A stretch of DNA of 17,954 nucleotides. It comes from Clostridia bacterium (GTDB lineage Bacteria > Bacillota_A > Clostridia > Oscillospirales > CAG-272). The stretch covers positions 1-17,954 of the forward strand of contig JAFUJS010000033.1 of NCBI GenBank assembly GCA_017468115.1. Reading direction: 5' to 3'. This document shows positions 7,435-14,456 of this stretch, in pieces. The translations under genes and the position numbers were made by a program. The notes below the pieces were generated by a model. The model was not told where the DNA came from and searched no databases. It saw only the letters and a list, made by a program, of their open reading frames with translations. Numbering within the stretch: position 1 is the first letter of the stretch; each line of letters begins with the position of its first letter.

Positions 7435-7460
7435 ATATTTTTCCACTCTTGAATAAGATT
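7435..7460 (+). promoter_or_regulatory. Putative sigma-E-like promoter of the YtvI-like gene
   Basis: ATATTT (7435-7440) is followed ten bases later by GAATAAGATT (7451-7460). The second element differs by one base from GAATAGGATT upstream of spoIVA, which also has an ATATTT before it. The spacing differs (10 versus 12 bases), and the match to the sigma-E consensus is partial. Confidence 0.25.
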
Positions 7461-7484
7461 ATTGTAGTATCAAAGGAGAGTAGA

Positions 7485-8561
7485 ATGGAAAAATACAAAA
7501 AATTTATATATAAGTCGATTTACATAGTAATAATTGTGGCGCTGGTTTATATGCTGTTTAGACTTTCGACGGCTTTACTTTTGCCATTTGTGCTGTCCTT
7601 AATAGTTACGGCGGTAATATACCCGGCATCAAAGAAAATCAATAAAAAACTGAAAATACCTAAGCCTGTGTCCAGCTTTTTGATAATTTTAATATCCTTG
7701 GCGTTGGTAACAGGGCTGTTTATTTTGCTTTTTAGTATCGTAATAAGAGAGCTTGGAAGCATAACCGAAAAGCTCTTAAATAACCTTAACGGAAACGAAA
7801 GCGTACTAAACATACTGTTTACGTTTTTAAGTCAACATTTGCCGTTCCTGGCAAAAACAGATAATAGCGAGAGCTTAAACACCTTGCTTATCAATGTTTT
7901 GATTGATGCGCTAAAGGGGGCAAGTCAAAAACTCACAGGCTGGGCAGGGCAGATAATTAAGAACCTTCCTCAGCTTTTAGTTTCCTTTATCGCTTTTACC
8001 CTGTCCCTTTTTTACCTTGTAAAGGATTATGATAAAATAAGCCTGGCCATACTGTCGCTTTTGCCAAAAAAAGCAAGGGACGTGGCTGTAAATTTGAAAA
8101 AAGACATAGTAGAAATGTTTAATAAATACCTGAAATCCTATGGAATAATTTTATTTATAACCTTTTCGGAGCTTTTTTCGGGTTTTTTGATTTTTGGAAT
8201 TGAAAACAGCTTTGTAATAGCTCTTTTCGTTTGCATTATTGATATTTTACCTGTTATTGGCTCCGGTGTTGTGCTTGTTCCGTGGGGAATAGCGCTATTG
8301 ATCCTTGGCAACACCTGGCAGGGCGTTGGTATTATTGTCCTGGCTTTTATAATTTACATAGTCCGTCAGCTGATAGAGCCAAAAATAATAAGCAAGCAGA
8401 TAAATATACATCCCTTGCTTACCTTAGTGGTTATGTACTTGGGCTTCGAGCTCCAAGGCGTTTTAGGTATGATTTTTGCACCAATTATAGCATTTATGAT
8501 AAAAACTCTTTATACAAGAATTAAAAATGAAAAAAATGTTGAAATGCCAAAGAAACTGTGA
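7485..8561 (+). CDS. AI-2E family permease, YtvI-like sporulation membrane protein
   Basis: The 358-residue protein has the AI-2E (PerM) family layout: two N-terminal helix pairs (about residues 10-50 and 65-95), a soluble middle region of about 90 residues, and a C-terminal set of helices (about 150-175, 205-265 and 275-345). The IEPKII segment just before the final hydrophobic stretch is typical. The length and spacing match YtvI, a mother-cell membrane protein in spore formers; the transported substrate is not established. An in-frame ATG occurs at 7449, but AAAGGAGAG (7472-7480) directly precedes the ATG at 7485, so the latter is chosen. trpS follows 42 bases later but has its own promoter. 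Confidence 0.85.
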   Translation: MEKYKKFIYKSIYIVIIVALVYMLFRLSTALLLPFVLSLIVTAVIYPASKKINKKLKIPKPVSSFLIILISLALVTGLFILLFSIVIRELGSITEKLLNNLNGNESVLNILFTFLSQHLPFLAKTDNSESLNTLLINVLIDALKGASQKLTGWAGQIIKNLPQLLVSFIAFTLSLFYLVKDYDKISLAILSLLPKKARDVAVNLKKDIVEMFNKYLKSYGIILFITFSELFSGFLIFGIENSFVIALFVCIIDILPVIGSGVVLVPWGIALLILGNTWQGVGIIVLAFIIYIVRQLIEPKIISKQINIHPLLTLVVMYLGFELQGVLGMIFAPIIAFMIKTLYTRIKNEKNVEMPKKL

Positions 8562-8567
8562 TATTAT
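8539..8567 (+). promoter_or_regulatory. Sigma-A promoter of trpS
   Basis: TTGAAA (8539-8544) and TATTAT (8562-8567) are 17 bases apart. The -35 element lies inside the end of the preceding coding region. Initiation near 8574 leaves a leader of about 30 bases, too short for a T-box riboswitch. Confidence 0.75.
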
Positions 8568-8603
8568 ATAGTAAATATTTAACTCACACAGGAGAGTATT
8601 TAC

Positions 8604-9608
8604 ATGTATAACGATAAAAAGGTTGTTTTCTCAGGCGTTCAGCCATCAGGAAACCTTACAATAGGAAACTATCTTGGTGCTATTCGTAATTTTAGCACCT
8701 TTTCAGAAGAGTATCATTGCTATTATTGTGTTGTAGATATGCACGCAATTACAGTTCGTCAGGTCCCTGCAGAGCTAAGAAGAAGGACCTATGAAACCCT
8801 TGCACTTTATATGGCTTGTGGTCTTGACCCACAAAAGAATACACTTTTCGTACAAAGCCACGTGCCGCAGCATGCGGAGCTTGGTTGGATTCTTGATTGC
8901 TACACTATGTTTGGCGAGCTTTCTCGTATGACACAGTTCAAGGACAAAAGCGCAAAAAATGCCGACAACATAAATGCAGGTCTGTTTACCTACCCATCAC
9001 TTATGGCTGCAGATATTTTGCTTTATCAAACTGAGCTTGTGCCTGTTGGCTCCGACCAAAAGCAGCACCTTGAGCTTGCACGTGATATTGCAAATCGCTT
9101 CAACCAGATTTACGGACAGACCTTTGTTGTGCCGGATGGCTATATCCCTCAGGGCGGTGCAAGAATTATGTCCCTTCAGGACCCAACAAAGAAGATGAGC
9201 AAGTCTGACGTAAACGAAAACGCAGTAGTAAGAATCCTTGACTCCAAGGACGATATTATAAGAAAGTTCAAAAGGGCAGTTACCGACTCCGGCAACGAGA
9301 TTGTTCATGGCGAGGGCAAGGAGGGCATTACAAACCTTCTTAACATTTACACCTGCTTCACAAACAAAACCATTGAGGAGGCAGAGCGTGAGTTTGCCGG
9401 CATGGGCTATGGCGACTTCAAGCTTGCCGTAGGTGAGGCTTGCGCAGATGCGCTAAGCCCTGTTCGTGCTGAATTTGACAAGCTTATGGCAGACAAGGCA
9501 TACCTTGAGGCTGTTATGGCACAGGGCGCAGAGAGCGCATATCATCACGCAAGAAAAACAATGTCAAAGGTAAGGCGCAAGGTAGGCTTTACAGAAATTA
9601 AGCATTAA
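8604..9608 (+). CDS. trpS: Tryptophanyl-tRNA synthetase
   Basis: The 334-residue class I synthetase charges tRNA-Trp with tryptophan using ATP in the cytosol. The sequence shows the N-terminal SGVQPSGNLTIGNYLGA block (residues 10-26), whose TIGN is the HIGH motif equivalent, and KMSKS at 197-201. The conserved PSLMAADILLY and VPVGSDQKQHLEL segments (131-141, 147-158) form the tryptophan pocket. The length is usual for bacterial TrpRS. GGAGAG lies seven bases before the ATG. There is no T-box leader, so it appears not to be under tRNA-dependent attenuation. A terminator follows directly. Confidence 0.98.
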   Translation: MYNDKKVVFSGVQPSGNLTIGNYLGAIRNFSTFSEEYHCYYCVVDMHAITVRQVPAELRRRTYETLALYMACGLDPQKNTLFVQSHVPQHAELGWILDCYTMFGELSRMTQFKDKSAKNADNINAGLFTYPSLMAADILLYQTELVPVGSDQKQHLELARDIANRFNQIYGQTFVVPDGYIPQGGARIMSLQDPTKKMSKSDVNENAVVRILDSKDDIIRKFKRAVTDSGNEIVHGEGKEGITNLLNIYTCFTNKTIEEAEREFAGMGYGDFKLAVGEACADALSPVRAEFDKLMADKAYLEAVMAQGAESAYHHARKTMSKVRRKVGFTEIKH

Positions 9609-9610
9609 AA

Positions 9611-9639
9611 AAAGCGAGCCAATCGGCTCGCTTTTATTT
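9611..9639. terminator. Bidirectional terminator between trpS and the response regulator
   Basis: AAAGCGAGCC (9611-9620) pairs with GGCTCGCTTT (9625-9634) around loop AATC. T-rich sequence follows on the plus strand, and an A-run before the stem gives T residues on the minus strand. It serves both convergent genes. Confidence 0.9.
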
Positions 9640-10346
9640 TATTGCTCAGACGCTTGAGGGAAAACCTCAAATTTGTAGCCAACGCCCCAAATTGTGCGTA
9701 ACTCCCATTTATTTGAAACACCCTTAAGCTTTTCACGAAGGCGCTTGATATGTACGTCAACAGTACGAGAGTCGCCAAGGTAATCAAAGCTCCAAACCTT
9801 ATTAAGAAGCTGGTCTCTTGTGAAAACCTTATTAAAATTCTTAGCAAGGAAGTGTAGAAGCATAAATTCCTTGTTGGGAATATCAACGCTTTCGCCCTTA
9901 ATTTTCAGCTCGTGATTGGAAAGACTAATTTCAAGATTATCAAATCTGAGAGTGTCCTTGTCAAGATGGGTTTCCATAGCGCTGTATCTACGAAGAACAG
10001 CCTTAACACGTGCCAAAAGCTCCTTCATATCAAAGGGCTTAACAACAAAGTCGTCAGCACCAAGCTCAAGACCAAGCACCTTGTCAAAAACGCCACCCTT
10101 AGCAGTAATCATAATCATAGGCTTGTTAGAAACTGCCCTTATCTCACGGCAAACATCTGTGCCGTCCTTTTTTGGCAGCATAAGATCAAGAAGCACGATA
10201 TCAGGGTCGTAGCTCTTAAACATAGAAAGACCAAGAACGCCATCGTTAGCAATAGCAACCTCATAGCCCTCATTTTGAAAATATACCTTAATTAATTCGC
10301 AGATATTAACATCGTCGTCGATTACAAGCATTTTAGTGCCTAGCAT
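9639..10346 (-). CDS. OmpR/PhoB-family response regulator
   Basis: The 235-residue protein has an N-terminal receiver domain with acidic pocket D10-D12, phosphoacceptor D54 (VLLDLMLP), T81 and K103. A C-terminal winged-helix DNA-binding domain covers about residues 130-228, ending in the typical RTIWGVGYKF. It is a cytosolic transcription regulator activated by phosphorylation from a sensor kinase. The frame is open up to 10433, but GGAGG at 10355-10359 lies eight bases from the ATG at 10346, so the upstream ATG is rejected. It is divergent from ychF; the likely partner kinase lies beyond ychF on the other strand. Three TGTGA repeats upstream (10490-10518) might be autoregulatory sites. Confidence 0.95.
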   Translation of the reverse strand: MLGTKMLVIDDDVNICELIKVYFQNEGYEVAIANDGVLGLSMFKSYDPDIVLLDLMLPKKDGTDVCREIRAVSNKPMIMITAKGGVFDKVLGLELGADDFVVKPFDMKELLARVKAVLRRYSAMETHLDKDTLRFDNLEISLSNHELKIKGESVDIPNKEFMLLHFLAKNFNKVFTRDQLLNKVWSFDYLGDSRTVDVHIKRLREKLKGVSNKWELRTIWGVGYKFEVFPQASEQ

Positions 10347-10390
10347 AATGTCTTCCTCCGTAAGTATCCTTTGTTTTAATTTCCTCAAAA

Positions 10391-10419
10391 AGTATATCAC
10401 AAAAAAGCGGAATTGTAAA
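10391..10419 (-). promoter_or_regulatory. Sigma-A promoter of the response regulator gene
   Basis: On the minus strand TTTACA (10414-10419) and TATACT (10391-10396) are spaced by 17 bases. Transcription would start near 10384, giving a leader of roughly 38 bases containing the GGAGG site. Confidence 0.85.
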
Positions 10420-10489
10420 CAACTTTTTAACAAAAAACCAACAAAAAATTAAATTTAGTTAACAATTTATTTATATTTTACACTACTAA

Positions 10490-10518
10490 TGTGAAAACCG
10501 TGTGAAAAAGAAGTGTGA
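10490..10518. promoter_or_regulatory. Three TGTGA direct repeats between divergent promoters
   Basis: TGTGA occurs at 10490-10494, 10501-10505 and 10514-10518, with start-to-start distances of 11 and 13 bases, close to one helical turn. OmpR-family regulators bind direct repeats at about this spacing. The repeats lie between the response regulator and ychF promoters and could serve either. The A/T-rich context makes chance occurrence possible. Confidence 0.3.
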
Positions 10519-10562
10519 TAATGCTAAAAAATTGAAGATTTTGCCTTTTTTTTCGTTAGTGC

Positions 10563-10591
10563 TTGAAGAAATATAAAAAATAATGTATAAT
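10563..10591 (+). promoter_or_regulatory. Sigma-A promoter of ychF
   Basis: TTGAAG (10563-10568) and a consensus TATAAT (10586-10591) are separated by 17 bases. The start site would lie near 10598, about 26 bases before the ATG. Confidence 0.87.
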
Positions 10592-10623
10592 TAGTAAGAA
10601 AATAAATAAATACGAGGTAAGAA

Positions 10624-11718
10624 ATGAAACTTGGTATAGTAGGATTGCCAAATGTAGGCAAAAGCACACTTTTTAACGCCTTGACAAACGCAGGTGCACA
10701 AAGCGCAAACTACCCATTTTGCACAATAGAGCCAAATGTAGGTGTTGTTGCCGTGCCGGACTCCAGACTTGATGTGCTGGCTAAAATGTACAACCCGGAG
10801 CTATATACACCGGCAGTTATTGAGTTTGTTGATATTGCAGGTCTTGTAAAGGGCGCTTCTAAGGGTGAGGGACTTGGAAATAAGTTCCTTTCGCATATAA
10901 GAGAGGTTGATGCAATTGTACATGTTGTGCGTTGCTTTGAAAATACAGACATAATTCACGTTGATGGTAACATTAACCCGGTAAGAGACTTAGAAACCAT
11001 TAATTTGGAGCTTATCTTTTCTGACATTGAAATCCTTGAAAGAAGGATTGATGCTGTTAAAAAGGCAATGAAGGGCGATAAAACTCTGGCGCCAAAGCTT
11101 GCTCTTTACGAAAGAGTAATGGCTGCACTTGAGGAGGGCAAGAGTGCCCGTAGCCTGGACTACGACGAGGAGGAGAAGGAGATGCTTTCCGAGGTTGCGC
11201 TCCTTACCATCAAGCCCGTAATCTATGCCGCTAACATCAGCGAGGCTGATATTGGCAAGGATATAAACGAAAATCCATTCTATCAGGCGGTTTTAGAGTT
11301 TGCAACAAGCGAAAAGAGCGAGGTTATTCCCGTTTGCGCTGAAATTGAGGCTCAAATTGCAGAGTTTGACGACGAGGAAAAGGGTATGTTCCTTGAGGAC
11401 CTTGGCATTACCGAAAGCGGTCTTGACCGTCTTATCAAGGCAAGCTATTCCTTGCTTGGTCTTATCAGCTACCTGACAGCCGGACCAAAAGAGGTTCGTG
11501 CTTGGACAATCACAAGGGGCACAAAGGCTCCCGGTGCTGCAGGAAAAATCCACTCCGACTTTGAAAAGGGCTTTATCCGTGCAGAAATCGTTTCCTTTGA
11601 CGACCTTGTTGCTTGTGGCACAATGGCTGCAGCCAAGGAAAAGGGCCTAGTGAGGTCCGAGGGCAAGGAATATGTTATCGCAGACGGCGATATAGTTTTG
11701 TTCAGATTTAATGTTTAA
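10624..11718 (+). CDS. ychF: YchF/OLA1-family P-loop ATPase
   Basis: The 364-residue protein is the universal Obg-related NTPase YchF, which prefers ATP and associates with ribosomes and the redox stress response. The P-loop is GLPNVGKS (residues 7-14), the G3 motif is DIAGL (70-74), and the specificity loop reads NISE (204-207) instead of the NKxD of true GTPases, which explains the ATP preference. A TGS domain fills the C terminus (about 281-363, with TITRGTKAP and GDIVLFRFNV). Length and all motifs are normal. GAGGTAA precedes the ATG. It has its own promoter and lies between two genes that probably form one two-component system. Confidence 0.98.
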   Translation: MKLGIVGLPNVGKSTLFNALTNAGAQSANYPFCTIEPNVGVVAVPDSRLDVLAKMYNPELYTPAVIEFVDIAGLVKGASKGEGLGNKFLSHIREVDAIVHVVRCFENTDIIHVDGNINPVRDLETINLELIFSDIEILERRIDAVKKAMKGDKTLAPKLALYERVMAALEEGKSARSLDYDEEEKEMLSEVALLTIKPVIYAANISEADIGKDINENPFYQAVLEFATSEKSEVIPVCAEIEAQIAEFDDEEKGMFLEDLGITESGLDRLIKASYSLLGLISYLTAGPKEVRAWTITRGTKAPGAAGKIHSDFEKGFIRAEIVSFDDLVACGTMAAAKEKGLVRSEGKEYVIADGDIVLFRFNV

Positions 11719-11726
11719 TGAAAGAG

Positions 11727-11752
11727 CAACTCCGTACAAAACGGAGTTGTTT
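11727..11752 (+). terminator. Weak terminator or leader hairpin after ychF
   Basis: CAACTCCGT (11727-11735) pairs perfectly with ACGGAGTTG (11741-11749) around loop ACAAA. Only a short interrupted T-tract follows (TTTCT). Readthrough into the kinase gene 24 bases downstream is likely, which fits the absence of a separate kinase promoter. Confidence 0.55.
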
Positions 11753-11775
11753 CTAAAAGTAGAAGGGAGAAGAGT

Positions 11776-13278
11776 ATGAAGCTTAAGATTAAGAATATAT
11801 CTACCAAATATATGCTTATTTTTATGACCGTAATTGTTGTTACCGTGCTTATTATGGGTATTATCATTACTGCCATTGTAAGTAGCTTTTCCCTTGATAC
11901 AAAAATGAAGTCTATGTACGACTCAAATAAGCTTCTTGGCTCCTTCCTTGACGAAACAGGCAAGGACAAGGACTTAAGGTCCTTACTTATGGAAAATGAA
12001 GAGTCTTTGGACAAAATGCTTGACATTATCTTCTTAACCTCTCCCTATTGCGACATTACCGTATATGATTTAGAGGGCAGGCTCATATTCTTTGCCAGCC
12101 TGAATGATGAGTCGGAAAAGGAAAAGTATTTTGACGATACCTCAAAGCTCCCTAGCGTTATCAGAGAGGAAAATTTACCAAAAGAGCTGTTAGATGAGCT
12201 ACACGAGGAGGAAACTGAGGGTACAATTTCTCGTAGCGACGTTTGCTATGGCTATTTCCAAAGAGAGGTTGTATACTACACCTCGCTGATTCAAAACAAC
12301 AAGGGCGAAAATATAGGAATTGCTATGACCTACGACCGTGGCGACGAGGAGGGCGACCTTATTTTCGATATGCTCCTTGCAATTATCGTTACAGTTATTT
12401 GGATTTCCATTGCCGCAATGGTTGCCATTTATGGCGTTAGCCAAAGAACAATGAGACCGCTCAGAGAAATTGGACAAGCGGCAAAAAGCTTCTCTCAGGG
12501 TAACTTTGATGTGCGTGTTAAGGTAAGGGGCGATGATGAGCTGGCGGAGCTTGCACAGTCCTTTAACAAAATGGCAAGCGAGCTTCAGGCTAAGGACGAA
12601 ATGCAAAAGAACTTCTTAAGCAACGTGTCCCACGACTTAAGAACACCAATGACTACAATAGCAGGCTTTATCGACGGCATTCTTGACGGTGCAATCCCAC
12701 CACAAAAGCAGGATTACTACCTGAATATAATCAAAAACGAAATTAAGCGCCTTAACCGTTTGGTTTCCTCACTTCTTGATATTTCAAGACTGCAATCCGG
12801 TGAGAGAAAATTTGACAAAAAGCCATTTAATATTTGTGAGCTTGCTCGTCAAACCATAATCTCATTTGAAAATCAGCTTTATGAAAAGGAGCTTGACGTT
12901 GAATTTAATTGCGACGAGGACGATATGATTGCCATGGGCGACAAGGACGCAATAAATCAAGTTATTTACAACCTTTGCCACAACGCAATAAAGTTCTCCT
13001 ATGATAAGGGCAAATATCACGTGAATATTTGCTACAAGGACGACAAGGTTCAGTTTACTATGTTTAACGAGGGCATAGGAATTGCAAGCGAGGACCTGCC
13101 ATATGTATTCGACAGATTTTACAAGTCCGACAAGAGCAGAGGACTTGACAAAACAGGCGTTGGCTTAGGACTTTTCATAACCAGGACAATCATAGAATCA
13201 CACGGCGAGAAAATAAGTGCAGAGAGTGAGTATGGAAAGAATTGCTCCTTTACCTTCACCCTGCCAAGAGGAGAATAA
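11776..13278 (+). CDS. Membrane sensor histidine kinase (HAMP, HisKA, HATPase)
   Basis: The 500-residue kinase has a first membrane span at about residues 12-37, an extracytoplasmic sensor region of roughly 160 residues rich in acidic residues, and a second span at about 196-221. A HAMP domain follows (about 222-275), then the H-box SHDLRTP with phosphorylated H286. The ATPase domain has an N-box (NLCHNAIKFS, 399-408), G1 NEGIGI (431-436), F-box FDRFYK (445-450) and G2 GVGLGLF (461-467). The signal is unknown. It lacks an adjacent regulator in its operon; the OmpR-type regulator 1.4 kb away on the other strand is the obvious partner. GGGAGAAG precedes the ATG. The methyltransferase gene starts two bases after its stop codon. 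Confidence 0.96.
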   Translation: MKLKIKNISTKYMLIFMTVIVVTVLIMGIIITAIVSSFSLDTKMKSMYDSNKLLGSFLDETGKDKDLRSLLMENEESLDKMLDIIFLTSPYCDITVYDLEGRLIFFASLNDESEKEKYFDDTSKLPSVIREENLPKELLDELHEEETEGTISRSDVCYGYFQREVVYYTSLIQNNKGENIGIAMTYDRGDEEGDLIFDMLLAIIVTVIWISIAAMVAIYGVSQRTMRPLREIGQAAKSFSQGNFDVRVKVRGDDELAELAQSFNKMASELQAKDEMQKNFLSNVSHDLRTPMTTIAGFIDGILDGAIPPQKQDYYLNIIKNEIKRLNRLVSSLLDISRLQSGERKFDKKPFNICELARQTIISFENQLYEKELDVEFNCDEDDMIAMGDKDAINQVIYNLCHNAIKFSYDKGKYHVNICYKDDKVQFTMFNEGIGIASEDLPYVFDRFYKSDKSRGLDKTGVGLGLFITRTIIESHGEKISAESEYGKNCSFTFTLPRGE

Positions 13279-13280
13279 AA

Positions 13281-14402
13281 TTGACAATCGAATGTGTTGC
13301 AACATGCCTGTTCGGCCTTGAGGGGCTATTGGGCGAGGAAATAGACAAGCTGGGCTATAAGCGCACCGAAACAATGGACGGGCGCATTAGCTTCATTGGC
13401 GATGAATATGCAATTTGTCGTACAAATATCAATCTTCGCTTTGCCGAAAGAGTATACATCAAGGTGGGAGAATTTGAGGCGCTTACCTTTGATGAGCTTT
13501 TTGAGGAAACAAAAAAGCTTGATTGGGAAAAATGGATTGGAAAAAACGATATATTTCCTGTTCGTGGACATAGTATCAAAAGTGCGCTTTTTTCCGTTCC
13601 GGACTGTCAGAAAATTATAAAAAAAGCCATAGTTAACAGGCTTAGCGCAAAATATAATGTAAGCTGGCTTGAGGAAACGGACGTTAAATATCAAATTGAC
13701 TTCTTTTTGTTCAAAAACCGTTGCACCCTGATGATAGACACCTCGGGCACACCCCTTCACAAAAGGGGCTACAGACCAAAGTCCAACGAGGCGCCAATCA
13801 GAGAAACATTAGCCGCAGCATTGGCAAGGCTGTCAAGACCCAGAGAGGACGTTCTTTTTTGGGACCCCTTCTGTGGCTCCGGCACAATAGCCATTGAGGC
13901 TGCAATGCAAATGCTGAATATTGCCCCCGGTATTAACAGAAGCTTTATTTCCGAGGCATTCCCCCAAATTGATAAATCACTTTGGGTTAAGGCAAGAGAA
14001 GAGGCGAAAGAGGCAGAGATAAAGGACAGTAAATTCCAAGCATACGCCTCGGACATTGACCCGGAGTGTGTACAGCTTACAATAGAAAATGCAAAAAACG
14101 CAGGTGTTTACAGCCATATTAAGGTGTTCCAAAGGGATGCATTAACAATTTCCACCGAGGGTAGGCGTGGCACCATAGTTTGCAATCCACCCTATGGCGA
14201 AAGACTTTCAAATCTTAGGGAAACAGAAGCCCTTTACAAGAAAATGGGCGAGCATTTCAAAACCCTTGATAAATGGCAAATTTATGTAATAACCAGCCAC
14301 GAGGAGTTTTCAAGGCTCTTTAACAGAAAGGCAGACAAGGTAAGAAAGCTTTATAACGGCATGCTCCCTTGCTACTTCTACCAATTTTTCAAAAACAAGT
14401 AA
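13281..14402 (+). CDS. THUMP-domain class I RNA methyltransferase (RlmL/YpsC family)
   Basis: The 373-residue protein has a THUMP-type RNA-binding region (about residues 45-155) followed by a Rossmann methyltransferase. Motif I is DPFCGSGT (195-202), and the catalytic NPPYGERL (302-309) is the N6/N2-type motif IV. It matches the YpsC/RlmL N-terminal methyltransferase family, which methylates guanosine N2 in 23S rRNA; the exact target here is inferred. The start is a TTG: AAGAGGAG (13265-13272) lies eight bases upstream, and the protein then begins LTIECVATCLFGLE as in homologues. The in-frame ATG at 13242 would overlap the kinase and has no ribosome site. It is tightly linked to the kinase gene, two bases apart, and ends in a strong terminator. 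Confidence 0.93.
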   Translation: MTIECVATCLFGLEGLLGEEIDKLGYKRTETMDGRISFIGDEYAICRTNINLRFAERVYIKVGEFEALTFDELFEETKKLDWEKWIGKNDIFPVRGHSIKSALFSVPDCQKIIKKAIVNRLSAKYNVSWLEETDVKYQIDFFLFKNRCTLMIDTSGTPLHKRGYRPKSNEAPIRETLAAALARLSRPREDVLFWDPFCGSGTIAIEAAMQMLNIAPGINRSFISEAFPQIDKSLWVKAREEAKEAEIKDSKFQAYASDIDPECVQLTIENAKNAGVYSHIKVFQRDALTISTEGRRGTIVCNPPYGERLSNLRETEALYKKMGEHFKTLDKWQIYVITSHEEFSRLFNRKADKVRKLYNGMLPCYFYQFFKNK

Positions 14403-14428
14403 TAAATAAAGGTCCTTTGTAAATACTA
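14400..14428 (+). promoter_or_regulatory. Putative sigma-G-type forespore promoter of the SpoVAF-like gene
   Basis: TAATA (14400-14404) and AATACTA (14422-14428) are separated by 17 bases, resembling the sigma-G pattern GnATR and CATnnTA with one mismatch each. The start site would lie near 14435, at the beginning of the terminator's 3' arm. The match is short and A/T-rich, so this is tentative. Confidence 0.3.
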
Positions 14429-14456
14429 ACAAAAAGTATTTATAAAGGATTTTTTT
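14413..14456 (+). terminator. Strong terminator containing the ribosome site of the next gene
   Basis: A 15-bp stem (14413-14427 with 14435-14449, one G-T pair) with a seven-base loop is followed by seven T residues (14450-14456). The ATG of the SpoVAF-like gene is at 14457. Its Shine-Dalgarno sequence AAGGA (14445-14449) is the base of the 3' arm, and the T-run is the spacer. It ends transcripts from the methyltransferase gene and would hide the ribosome site in any readthrough RNA. Confidence 0.88.

Noticed and set aside
8562..8603. T-box riboswitch before trpS
   Set aside because: The leader is only about 30-40 bases with no stem I, specifier loop or T-box sequence.
10347..10433. 29-residue upstream extension of the response regulator
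   Set aside because: It spans the gene's own promoter, and GGAGG is correctly placed only for the ATG at 10346.
13242..13280. Upstream ATG start for the RNA methyltransferase
   Set aside because: It would overlap the kinase gene in another frame without a ribosome site, and the extra residues look unrelated to the family; the TTG at 13281 has a good site.
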